Source: JAALLB01 sp017643495
GTDB taxonomy: Bacteria > Pseudomonadota > Alphaproteobacteria > Rhizobiales > Rhizobiaceae
Direction of reading: 5' to 3'
Length of the DNA stretch: 64,000 bases
NCBI GenBank assembly: GCA_965216105.1
Contig: OZ244147.1
Coordinates: forward strand, 2,046,001 to 2,110,000
Shown: piece by piece, positions 41,645 through 50,208 of the stretch
How positions within the stretch are numbered: position 1 is the first letter of the stretch
How the letters are laid out: every line of letters starts with the position of its first letter
Notes under the pieces: generated by a model
Told to the model about the DNA's origin: nothing
The model's input: only the letters and a program-made list of their open reading frames with translations
Database searches by the model: none
Made by a program: the position numbers and the translations under genes

Positions 41645-42898
41645 ATGACCGCCTTCAAGTCCGAATTTTTGCAGATACTCCAGTCCCGTGGGTTCATCCA
41701 CCAGATTTCCGATCCGGAAGGACTGGATGCCCAACTCTTGAAAGAAAGCACTTCCTGCTATATCGGCTTTGACGCAACAGCACCGAGCCTTCATGCCGGC
41801 GGCCTCGTTCAGATCATGATGCTTTACTGGTTCCAGAAAACCGGACACCGGCCCGTTGTACTGATGGGCGGCGGCACCACGATGGTCGGCGATCCGACAG
41901 GCAAGGATGAAAGCCGCCAGATGCTCACGGCGGAAGCGATTGAAGACAACAAGGCAAGCATCAAGCAAGTCTTTTCAAAGTTCCTGGAGTTCGGGGACAC
42001 ACCGGACAAGGCGGTAATGGCAGACAATGCCGACTGGCTGTTGTCACTCAATTACATCGAGTTTCTCAGGGATGTAGGGCGCTACCTTTCGGTAAACCAG
42101 ATGCTGGCGCGTGATTCCGTCAAGCTTCGCCTTGAGCGTGAACAACATCTTTCATTCTTGGAGTTCAACTACATGTGCCTTCAGGCCTATGACTTCACGG
42201 AACTGGCCAAGCGCTATGACTGCCGCCTCCAGATGGGAGGCTCAGACCAATGGGGCAACATCCTGTCCGGTGTTGACCTTGGCCGCCGCATGGGCACGCC
42301 GCAACTCTTTGCCCTTACAACGCCGCTGCTAACCACTGCATCGGGCGCAAAAATGGGCAAAACGGTCGACGGGGCTGTCTGGCTCAGCGAAGACATGCTT
42401 TCCCCGTATGATTACTGGCAATACTGGCGCAATTGCGAAGACCGGGATGTGGGGCGGTTTATGCGGCTTTACACTGACATGCCGCTTGATGAAATTGACC
42501 GGTATGCGTCCCTTGAAGGTTCGGAACTTAACGAGGCAAAAAAGGTTCTCGCAACCAAGGCCACGGCGATGCTTCACGGATCCGCGGCGGCAGAACAGGC
42601 CGCCGAAACGGCAAGACGAACATTTGAAGAAGGTGCACTGGATGACACCCTTCCGACCATAACGGTTTCAGAGCAAGAATTGCAGAGCGGAATCGGCCTG
42701 TTGTCATTGATGGTGCAGGCAGGGCTTGCGGCATCCAATGGCGAGGCCCGCCGGCATGTCAAAGGTGGCGCTGTACGGATCAATGACGAACAGGTCGGCG
42801 ATGAACGGCTTTCGGTCAACCCATCTCATCTTACCGGTGAAGGTGTATTGAAGCTTTCGATGGGCAAGAAAAAACACTTTATCGTAAAGCCGGAATAA
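41645..42898 (+). CDS. tyrS: Tyrosyl-tRNA synthetase
   Basis: The 417-aa class I synthetase starts at ATG 41645 (MTAFKSEFLQ). The HIGH-type motif is PSLHAGGLVQI near residue 50, the tyrosine-binding SDQWGNI loop follows, and the KMSKS-type loop is KMGKTV. A C-terminal S4 RNA-binding domain (ASNGEARRHVKGGAVRIND) completes it. Divergent from anmK and convergent with the DUF3971 gene, with a hairpin in the gap. Confidence 0.96.
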   Translation: MTAFKSEFLQILQSRGFIHQISDPEGLDAQLLKESTSCYIGFDATAPSLHAGGLVQIMMLYWFQKTGHRPVVLMGGGTTMVGDPTGKDESRQMLTAEAIEDNKASIKQVFSKFLEFGDTPDKAVMADNADWLLSLNYIEFLRDVGRYLSVNQMLARDSVKLRLEREQHLSFLEFNYMCLQAYDFTELAKRYDCRLQMGGSDQWGNILSGVDLGRRMGTPQLFALTTPLLTTASGAKMGKTVDGAVWLSEDMLSPYDYWQYWRNCEDRDVGRFMRLYTDMPLDEIDRYASLEGSELNEAKKVLATKATAMLHGSAAAEQAAETARRTFEEGALDDTLPTITVSEQELQSGIGLLSLMVQAGLAASNGEARRHVKGGAVRINDEQVGDERLSVNPSHLTGEGVLKLSMGKKKHFIVKPE

Positions 42899-42910
42899 TC
42901 CGGCCTTACG
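42883..42910. terminator. Hairpin between convergent tyrS and DUF3971 genes
   Basis: CGTAAAGCCGG and CCGGCCTTACG form an 11-bp stem with one mismatch and an AATAAT loop that contains the tyrS stop. No strong T-tract follows on the plus side; it may serve both directions. Confidence 0.55.
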
Positions 42911-42937
42911 GTAATCCAATACATCAACAAAACCATA

Positions 42938-45900
42938 TTAATTACTGAATTCAAAAACTTTTTTGAATACACCAGGCGCAACGATCGAGAGCGGATTGAC
43001 CAGCAGCGTGGGTTTGCGCCTTGGACCGCTCAACCGGTAGGTTATTCCAATAAACGGATTATCACGATCTGATAACAGGTTGCCGAGCAGCGGTATTTTG
43101 GAAATTACCGAGTTCACCACATTGGCTGGCATGAAAGTGCCGGCGAGATCCATGCGATCCTTCTGGTTGTAAACGATGCCTGTCGCCGTAATACCGATTG
43201 CCGGATTACGGATGATTGCATCCTTGATATTGAGGTAGCCATCCCCCTTTTCGATCCGGCTTTCGGCAAGCTGGAAACGGGCGCGCTTTTCCACGTCCTC
43301 GGGAATGATCGGGGTTACCTGGCCGCGTTCAGCTTTAGTCTGGCTTCGGACACTGGAAGCAAACCGGGCAAGCCTTGGTTCGTTAATGACCTCAAAATCC
43401 CTGATCCGGACTGGACCGACAAAGGGGCCGTTTTCGCTGCGCACAAGGTTGGCAACCAGTTTTCCGCCTTCCATGCGCGAATAAATGTTGGTGAATGCAA
43501 GTGCATTACCGGCATCATCACTGTTGATGATGAAATTGGTCTGGTTGTTGGTCCGACGTGCGGTAACCGAATAGGTGGCGCCCCTTTCATCGGTTCCGGA
43601 TATGTCAACAAGGGACATCTTTCCTGCCCTGGCCTGATATCGCAGACCGGCATTGTATATCGACCTTTTCTCGAAACCCGTAATCCGTTCAAAATTGGCT
43701 GTCAGGTTCACGCTTCTCTGGCCCTGTGCCTTTGAGAACGAGCTTTCATAGATCAGCGTGTTCATGACACCGCGTGCATCATAGGAACTGCCTGAAGCGA
43801 CAATCTCATAGACTCCGTTTTTCAATTCGGCCTTGAGCCTGGCATCGTCGCCCTCGTTCAGCGAAAGCTTTTTGAGATCCGCGAGGATGAGCCCACTCCT
43901 TGAAAGAACCAGCCTGCCATTTGCAGAAAAGCCCTCACCCTGAAGACTGAAATTCTCCAGGAGGTACCTGTTGGACGTTTCCTTCATGTCAAAACTGGCT
44001 TCAGCCCTGATTTTTCTGCCCTTGCTCCAGCCTATCCACGGCAGTGACAGTGATGCGTTTGTCAGATCGACTTTGTAACTTCTGGACTTGGCTTCCTGGG
44101 TGAGTTCCACTGTGACAGGTCCCGAAACCACTTCGCCCAGATCGATATCAAGCTTTTTGCGGCCTTCCTCATCCAGCGTTGCTGTAATCACCCGGGATCT
44201 TGAAAACTTGCCGGATTTGCCGATTGGTTCAACCAGACGCAATTCCGCGTTCATGCCGTCAACACGGCTTCTGCCGGTAACATTTGCCCGTTGCGGGTTG
44301 GCATCTATTACCAGATCAGCGTCGGCAAAATCATAGCCGCCAATCTTGCGGTTGCTGCTGGCATTGCTCAGGTCAAGAAGCACATTCCAGTTTACTTCCC
44401 CATATTCCACATCCTTGCGGATGGGGAATTCAGCGGCCACATCGGCATGCGCCTTGCCGTCAAACTGTTCGGCAGACACTTCAAGTCTCTCAAGGACCCG
44501 CAATGGCTTCCGGTTGGCAATACGGGCAATGGACCGGGCATCGCCAGCCAGGGCGATATTTGCCGAACCCCGTTTTTCTTCCGCCTCGAAATCCTCCATC
44601 ACGAAACGGGCAGATTCGACAGCAACATCCTCGTCAACCCCTTCACTCACGGTTCCGGTGTCCATGTCTGCTGCGATTTGCATTCCTTCCAGAACGAGTT
44701 TACCCGCGCCATTGTGAATCGGAGGCATGTCGCCAAAGGAACGGAATGAGAAATCCTCCAGATTGAGGTCGGCCCGGAAATGCTCCGGCAGCATCTTGGC
44801 CCCCTGCTTGAGGCGAAAGACGATACCCGAAGGAATATCCGCTTTCAGGGTGCCACTCGCCACCTTACCGCCGATAATGTGATCGTGGACCCATTGCCTT
44901 GCGCCCTGCGCGATAAAGAAAGGCCAGAACTGCTTCAAGGCAACAACGGAAATCCCTTCCGTATGACCTTGCGCCTTTAGTGAAGGGGTTTCCCCGTCAA
45001 AGCCGAAGACGCCTGTACCCTGAACCGCTCCGTTCTGTGTCGTCAGAACAATGCTGTTCATTTGCAGTTCACGCTCTTCCCGGTCATACAGCCCGGCAAG
45101 CTTGAAAGCGGCTGGCAATACCGCCTCCCCCTCCATGGTTGGTGCAAATTCACCGTGCTGCATGATGATGTCATACAGTAGCGGACCGGCATAACCTGCC
45201 TTGTCGTCATGCGGTTTGACACCTCCGACAAGGGTTGCCTTGAGTTTTCCGATCTCGATTTCAGATTGCTCAAGTTCAATCTGGTTACGGGCCAGAATCA
45301 GGCTGAAATTGAGGTCTACCTTCCGCGATATGGTGGTGGCATCCTTACCAACCCGCAGGGTATGCTCACTGGTTTTCAGGTTCAGGGTCGGATCGAGTGC
45401 TGTGTGGTCTGCACGGAACCTAATTCGGCCGGCAAGATCAACCAGACCGTCAGCGCCTATCACGCCCTGGTCAGTTTCCGGGTCATGCAACCATTCACGA
45501 AGCGATATGCCATTTGCATCAAAGCGGTATATGGAGCGGCCAGAACTTGCCCTTGTGTATGTAGACAGAAGGTTGATGTTGGAAAAATCGGTACCAATCT
45601 CCGCTGTAAGCTGAAATTTGCCCTTGTCGACCGGCTCAACCAGCAAACTTTGAACAATCACAGGGTCCTGTTGGATCCTTCCGAAGACAGGCCCCGATAT
45701 TTCCAGATTCTGAACTCGGAATTCACGAAAGCCCTGCGCTTCCATGTTGGATTGCAGGCGAGCCAAGGTGACACCCATTGCATTCAGCGGCTTGTCGAGA
45801 TGCGGCGGCAACAGAAACGAACTTTCCGCGCCAAGCACGGAGGCATCAAAGGACACGCCATCCACATTGACCAGATCGAATCCGGCATTGCCCGAGACAG

Positions 45901-46165
45901 CATCAATCAGCCTTGATTCGACCCGCATGGAGCCGATCTCCGCCAACAGGGCAGAATCTGATTTGCGACGAACGGTAACCCTGTTTGCCTCAACACTTGC
46001 CTTTCCCGTGACAGAAAACCCGATATGGACATCCGGCATCTCAACGGAAAAACCGTCCCCGGCAAGGTTTTCCAGCGCATTTTCCATCCTGGTGACCAGA
46101 ATCGAATCCTGTGAAGCCTTGCCGGCAAGCAGCAGGTAAGCGCCGCCAGCAAGGAAAGCGACCAC
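42938..46165 (-). CDS. Large AsmA-like / DUF3971 membrane-anchored protein
   Basis: At least 1075 aa, this is the long repeat-of-beta type of AsmA/YhdP/TamB-like protein thought to bridge lipids between inner and outer membranes. The annotated GTG at 46165 lies inside what looks like the N-terminal membrane helix. Upstream codons to 46309 stay open and read as a basic arm (RRSSLKRTTRF) plus the rest of the helix, but contain no ATG, GTG or TTG. A CTG at 46294 with GAGGGGG upstream is the best alternative start. DUF3971-type blocks fill the middle and an AsmA C-terminal block (NVVNSVISKIPLLGNLLSD) ends it. Confidence 0.85.
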   Translation of the reverse strand: MVAFLAGGAYLLLAGKASQDSILVTRMENALENLAGDGFSVEMPDVHIGFSVTGKASVEANRVTVRRKSDSALLAEIGSMRVESRLIDAVSGNAGFDLVNVDGVSFDASVLGAESSFLLPPHLDKPLNAMGVTLARLQSNMEAQGFREFRVQNLEISGPVFGRIQQDPVIVQSLLVEPVDKGKFQLTAEIGTDFSNINLLSTYTRASSGRSIYRFDANGISLREWLHDPETDQGVIGADGLVDLAGRIRFRADHTALDPTLNLKTSEHTLRVGKDATTISRKVDLNFSLILARNQIELEQSEIEIGKLKATLVGGVKPHDDKAGYAGPLLYDIIMQHGEFAPTMEGEAVLPAAFKLAGLYDREERELQMNSIVLTTQNGAVQGTGVFGFDGETPSLKAQGHTEGISVVALKQFWPFFIAQGARQWVHDHIIGGKVASGTLKADIPSGIVFRLKQGAKMLPEHFRADLNLEDFSFRSFGDMPPIHNGAGKLVLEGMQIAADMDTGTVSEGVDEDVAVESARFVMEDFEAEEKRGSANIALAGDARSIARIANRKPLRVLERLEVSAEQFDGKAHADVAAEFPIRKDVEYGEVNWNVLLDLSNASSNRKIGGYDFADADLVIDANPQRANVTGRSRVDGMNAELRLVEPIGKSGKFSRSRVITATLDEEGRKKLDIDLGEVVSGPVTVELTQEAKSRSYKVDLTNASLSLPWIGWSKGRKIRAEASFDMKETSNRYLLENFSLQGEGFSANGRLVLSRSGLILADLKKLSLNEGDDARLKAELKNGVYEIVASGSSYDARGVMNTLIYESSFSKAQGQRSVNLTANFERITGFEKRSIYNAGLRYQARAGKMSLVDISGTDERGATYSVTARRTNNQTNFIINSDDAGNALAFTNIYSRMEGGKLVANLVRSENGPFVGPVRIRDFEVINEPRLARFASSVRSQTKAERGQVTPIIPEDVEKRARFQLAESRIEKGDGYLNIKDAIIRNPAIGITATGIVYNQKDRMDLAGTFMPANVVNSVISKIPLLGNLLSDRDNPFIGITYRLSGPRRKPTLLVNPLSIVAPGVFKKVFEFSN

Positions 46166-46434
46166 TATTCCAAGACACAGCGCGAATGCCGCTGCAAATC
46201 GCGTGGTACGTTTAAGGGAAGAACGCCGGACTGCGCCTGAAAGCGCCCCTCGTTGGCGTGTTGTCTTGCGGTATTCACCGCTCCTCGGTTTCAGTATTTT
46301 CGAGCCCCCTCAAAAATCTGCTCAAGCATGTGCATCATTGGCCACTTCAATGGATATCCGGTTGCTTGGCGAAGTAGCGACTCTGTATAAGCTAGCAGTT
46401 TAAATGCAGATGTTTAATGTCGAAAGGATGGCAA

Positions 46435-46908
46435 ATGTCAAAAGTTGGTGCAGGTGACAAGGCTCCCGGTTTCACGCTTCCCACTGATGGGGATGGCGAG
46501 TTTTCACTGGGCGGGCAAAATGAGGCCCCGGTTGTGCTGTTCTTTTATCCCAAGGATGACACTTCAGGATGCACCAAGGAAGCAATCGGGTTTTCGGAAC
46601 ACCTGGAAGATTTCAGCGAACTGGGGGTTCGCGTTGTCGGCATTTCCCCGGACCCTGTGAAAAAGCATGACAAGTTCAAGGCAAAGCACGAACTGACAGT
46701 CACACTTGTCTCCGACGAAGAAAAAACAACGCTCGAAGATTACGGTATCTGGGTCGAGAAAAGCATGTATGGCAGGAAGTACATGGGCGTTGAACGTACA
46801 ACGCTTCTGATCGGCAAGGATGGCACGGTTCTAGAGGCATGGCACAAGGTCAAGGTTCCCGGCCATGTGGAAACCGTCCTGGATGCCGCCAGAAAGCATT
46901 TCAGCTGA
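46435..46908 (+). CDS. bcp: 1-Cys peroxiredoxin Q / BCP family
   Basis: The 157-aa thiol peroxidase starts at ATG 46435, with AAAGGATGG upstream. It has the peroxidatic Cys46 in DDTSGCTKEA and the conserved Arg in GVERTT. The usual resolving cysteine five residues later is Ile51 here (CTKEAIGF), and no other cysteine exists in the protein, so it must be a 1-Cys type relying on an external thiol. The gene is divergent from the DUF3971 gene and 34 bp before the DUF455 gene. Confidence 0.92.
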   Translation: MSKVGAGDKAPGFTLPTDGDGEFSLGGQNEAPVVLFFYPKDDTSGCTKEAIGFSEHLEDFSELGVRVVGISPDPVKKHDKFKAKHELTVTLVSDEEKTTLEDYGIWVEKSMYGRKYMGVERTTLLIGKDGTVLEAWHKVKVPGHVETVLDAARKHFS

Positions 46909-46942
46909 TCCAGAGAAAACAACACCGGATAATAGTGGAATC

Positions 46943-47755
46943 ATGATGCCAACAAGCCTTGCCGACGGCGCTCTCGACGCGCTTCTTTGTGCCGACCTGG
47001 ACGGCAAGGTTGAACGTGTCAACCAGCTTGCCAGTGCCTGGAAGAACAAGAACCTGTCCCTGCGATCCGGCACAAGGATCAGGCCTCCAGAGCGGCCCGG
47101 TCGCCCGGACAAGCCGGAACTTCTGCCTCCCGCGAATGTACCCAAACGCCCTCTATCAAGCAGAAAAGGCAGGATTGCGCTGATTCACGCCATTGCCCAT
47201 ATCGAACTGAATGCGATTGATCTTGCGCTTGACATTCTGGTCCGTTTCTCCGGACAGAACATGCCCCGGTCCTTTCACGACGGCTGGTTGCGAGTTGCCC
47301 ACGAGGAAGCCAAGCACTTTACCCTGCTGAGGAAACGGCTTGCAGAGCATGACCATGCCTATGGAGATCTGCCTGCCCATGACGGGCTGTGGGAAGCAGC
47401 CGGGGAAACCGGCCACGACCTGATCGCGCGCCTTGCAATTGTCCCGCTCGTACTCGAAGCACGCGGCCTGGATGTCACTCCGCCCCTGATAAGCAAGCTT
47501 CGTGCGCTTGGCGATGACCAAACAGCCGATATTTTCGAAATCATCTATGAAGATGAAAAAGGCCATGTCGCTGTGGGAGCCAAATGGTTCCGGTTCCTTT
47601 GCAACCGGCATGGCATGGAGCCTGCCAACACCTTTGCAACCCTGGTGCGGCAGCATTTCCGGGGGCACTTGAAGGGCCCATTCAATGACCGGGCAAGATC
47701 GGCAAATGGTCTTACCCCCCTGTTTTACCGCAGCCTGTCGACCGCTGGCACCTGA
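46943..47755 (+). CDS. DUF455-family ferritin-like protein
   Basis: The 270-aa protein starts at ATG 46943 (MMPTSLADGALDALL). It has the DUF455 diiron-type pattern: HAIAHIELNAIDLALDILVRF, then HEEAKHFTLL, with a later EDEKGHVAVGAKWF, which together give the Glu/His ligands of a ferritin-like site. The family is related to MiaE but its exact job is not known to me. It lies directly downstream of the peroxiredoxin gene, suggesting a shared role in oxidative stress; convergent with the SHMT-like gene. Confidence 0.82.
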   Translation: MMPTSLADGALDALLCADLDGKVERVNQLASAWKNKNLSLRSGTRIRPPERPGRPDKPELLPPANVPKRPLSSRKGRIALIHAIAHIELNAIDLALDILVRFSGQNMPRSFHDGWLRVAHEEAKHFTLLRKRLAEHDHAYGDLPAHDGLWEAAGETGHDLIARLAIVPLVLEARGLDVTPPLISKLRALGDDQTADIFEIIYEDEKGHVAVGAKWFRFLCNRHGMEPANTFATLVRQHFRGHLKGPFNDRARSANGLTPLFYRSLSTAGT

Positions 47756-47773
47756 CCAACTTTCGCAAATTGT

Positions 47774-49093
47774 TCAGTTCATGAAGTGAAGCTTGTCAAA
47801 CTGCGAGCGGAATTGCGAAACCTTCTTCGCCAGTGAAGCATGGTCGTTTGTGTTCAGCGCTTTTGCAATCAATCTGGCAAGATCGGCTGTGTGTTCCTTT
47901 TTCATTCCCCAACGAACCAGTTCGGGCGTACCGATCCTCAATCCGTTGAGGTCGCCCTTTACCGGGTCAATGGGCAATCCGATTCCGCAAGCAAGAAAAC
48001 CGGACTTCCTGAGCAGTTTTGATGCAGCCTGCCCGCCACCAAAGCCGGCAGCTTCAACAGCAAACTGGTGCGAACCGGTGAAGTCCCGTTCCCGCGCGAA
48101 TACGGGTATCCCGGCCTTGTCCAATTCCGATGCAAGGGCGCCTGCTACCTCAACCATGGTTTCCGCATACGCCTTTCCATGGGATTTCCAGTCCAGCATG
48201 GTGATGGCAAGGGCGGCTGATTTTGCCACATCGAAATTGGCAGTCATTCCCGGGAATGCAATGGCATCGAGCTTTTCGGCAAGTTCGGCTTCACTGGTCA
48301 CGATCAGGCCTGCCGCAGGTCCGCCCAGACTTTTGTAGGTGCTCATGGTCATCAGATGCGCCCCTTCCCTTAGCGGGTTTGGCCAGGCATTGCCTGCAAT
48401 GATCCCGCACTGGTGCGCGGCATCAAACAGCACTTTGGCATCGTGTTCATCTGCTATTTCACGGATTTCGCGAACAGGATGCGGAAACAGGTTGAGACTG
48501 CCACCAATGGTTATCAACCGTGGCTTGACTTGCCTTGCCATCGCACGCAAGGCGTCGATATCCACTGTAAACCCGTCCGGATTGACCGGCGCTTCATGGA
48601 TGTTAAGGCCATAAAGGCCTGCACAGCCAGCATCGTGATGGGTTACATGCCCGCCAATGGATGCCGGAGGTGCAATTATGCTGTCACCCGGCTTGCACGT
48701 GGCCATGAAAGCATAGAGATTGGACAGGGCTCCGGAAGCAACCCTTGTTTCAGCAAATTGAGCCTGAAAGACATCCGCGCAGAGTTCTGCGCAAATCACC
48801 TCTATTTCCTCAATTGCCTCAAGCCCCATTTCATACTTGTCGCCCGGGTACCCCAAAGAGGGTCTTGAACCCAGACCCGATGCAAGAACAGCCTCGGCCT
48901 TCGGATTCATCACATTGGTTGCAGGGTTGAGGTTGAAGCACTCAACCTCATGAATATTCCTGTTTTCTGCAATCAGCGCATCGATGCGACCGGCTATTTC
49001 ACCAATACCGGAATCTGCCGTTTTGCGAGCAATCGCCTGCACGTAGTCTTCCGATACGGAGGGTACCCAATCACGTTTGACCAAAGATGCCAT
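47774..49093 (-). CDS. Divergent serine hydroxymethyltransferase-like PLP enzyme
   Basis: The 439-aa fold type I PLP protein is of the SHMT family but differs from canonical GlyA. The PLP lysine lies in MSTYKSLGGPAAGL, where GlyA has a THK-LRGPRGG-type block, and the N-terminal NLNPATNVMNPKAEAVLASGLGSRPSLGYPGDKYEMG block is SHMT-like. FDAAHQCGIIAG supplies the PLP Asp. Alpha-methylserine or another beta-hydroxy amino acid is a plausible substrate class. Ribosome site GGGAGAATGAC. The gene is divergent from a LysR regulator gene that probably controls it. Confidence 0.8.
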   Translation of the reverse strand: MASLVKRDWVPSVSEDYVQAIARKTADSGIGEIAGRIDALIAENRNIHEVECFNLNPATNVMNPKAEAVLASGLGSRPSLGYPGDKYEMGLEAIEEIEVICAELCADVFQAQFAETRVASGALSNLYAFMATCKPGDSIIAPPASIGGHVTHHDAGCAGLYGLNIHEAPVNPDGFTVDIDALRAMARQVKPRLITIGGSLNLFPHPVREIREIADEHDAKVLFDAAHQCGIIAGNAWPNPLREGAHLMTMSTYKSLGGPAAGLIVTSEAELAEKLDAIAFPGMTANFDVAKSAALAITMLDWKSHGKAYAETMVEVAGALASELDKAGIPVFARERDFTGSHQFAVEAAGFGGGQAASKLLRKSGFLACGIGLPIDPVKGDLNGLRIGTPELVRWGMKKEHTADLARLIAKALNTNDHASLAKKVSQFRSQFDKLHFMN

Positions 49094-49195
49094 GTCATTC
49101 TCCCTATTTCAGGGCGATGAAACCGGAAAGACTTGCCGAACACAAACCAGATTTGTTATTTCTTAGGCCTAGAAATTCCATGTCTTAATTTTGAT

Positions 49196-50098
49196 ATGTC
49201 CGTATCCCCACCCAGACCACGCCTGCCGCATCTTAATTCGTTGAGGGCATTTGAGGCTGCAGCCAGACTGAACAGTATTGCGCTGGCAGCTGATGAACTA
49301 TGCGTCACACCTGCTGCAGTCGCGCAGCAGGTAAAGTCACTCGAAGCCTGGGTGGGCGACAAGCTGTTCATACGCAACGCAAAAGGCGTTGAACTGACAC
49401 CGCTTGGAGCAGCCGTGTCAGCAGATTTCAGCAATGCATTCGATTCTCTTGTCTCATCGGTTCAGAAACTGCGGTTGAGTGCCAATCCACAGGAACTGCG
49501 CATCGCCACCATGCCAAGCATTGCACAACTGTGGGTGTCTCCCCGGCTGCCTTTCATACGCAAGACCATGCCCGATCTGTCACTCTCCGTTACGGCGCTT
49601 GAACGGCCTCCCAACATGCGGCGTGAACCTTTCGATCTTGCGATTTTCTATCGAGATCAAAAAGAAGAGAACCAAACCGGTTTCATAGAGGATGATGTAA
49701 TTTTTCCGGTATGTGCACCGGCCATTGCCGAACGGCTGAATGCTATAGCCGATCTGAGAAACGAGGTTTTCCTCCATGACACAGCATGGAAGGAAGACTG
49801 GAAAACTTGGCTTTCTGCCGCCTCTCCTGATGCCAACCTGTCAAAGAGCGGCCCGGAGTTTTCGCTCTACGCGCTGGCGCTTGAGGAATGCAAAAACGGC
49901 GCCGGCATTCTGATAGGACACGAATCCCTCGTCAGGCGACAGTTGCAGGAAGGAAGCCTGGTAGCTCCTTTTGATTTCAAGGTTACATTGCCAAGGCACC
50001 TCGCCTACACAACAAGCGAAACCTGCACGGACAATCCTGTTTTCAGAAAAGTCATTTCCATGCTTGCGGTTTCATCCGGCATGAACACACCTGCCTGA
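49196..50098 (+). CDS. LysR-family transcriptional regulator (GcvA type)
   Basis: The 300-aa protein starts at ATG 49196. The N-terminal winged helix (LPHLNSLRAFEAAARL to LTPLGAAV) has the sequence style of GcvA/AmpR-like LysR proteins, followed by a periplasmic-binding-like effector domain (RREPFDLAIFYRD). It is divergent from the SHMT-like enzyme gene, 102 bp apart, so autoregulation plus control of that enzyme is the default expectation. The effector may be the enzyme's amino acid substrate or product. Confidence 0.86.
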   Translation: MSVSPPRPRLPHLNSLRAFEAAARLNSIALAADELCVTPAAVAQQVKSLEAWVGDKLFIRNAKGVELTPLGAAVSADFSNAFDSLVSSVQKLRLSANPQELRIATMPSIAQLWVSPRLPFIRKTMPDLSLSVTALERPPNMRREPFDLAIFYRDQKEENQTGFIEDDVIFPVCAPAIAERLNAIADLRNEVFLHDTAWKEDWKTWLSAASPDANLSKSGPEFSLYALALEECKNGAGILIGHESLVRRQLQEGSLVAPFDFKVTLPRHLAYTTSETCTDNPVFRKVISMLAVSSGMNTPA

Positions 50099-50156
50099 AC
50101 CGGAAATGCAAATACCCCTGTCTATGCGGTCCGGCCTTCTTCCAAACAACGCTTTG

Positions 50157-50164
50157 TTAACCAT
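50157..50164 (+). promoter_or_regulatory. CtrA-type half-site TTAACCAT upstream of M23 peptidase gene
   Basis: TTAACCAT lies 45 bp before the peptidase start; it is the typical CtrA half-site sequence. The second half (TTAA after 7 bp) is replaced by TGTT, so binding would be weak or need a partner. Confidence 0.4.
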
Positions 50165-50208
50165 GATTGTTCATTGTGCTGCTGGAGTATCCAGTAGAGG
50201 CACGCTTG

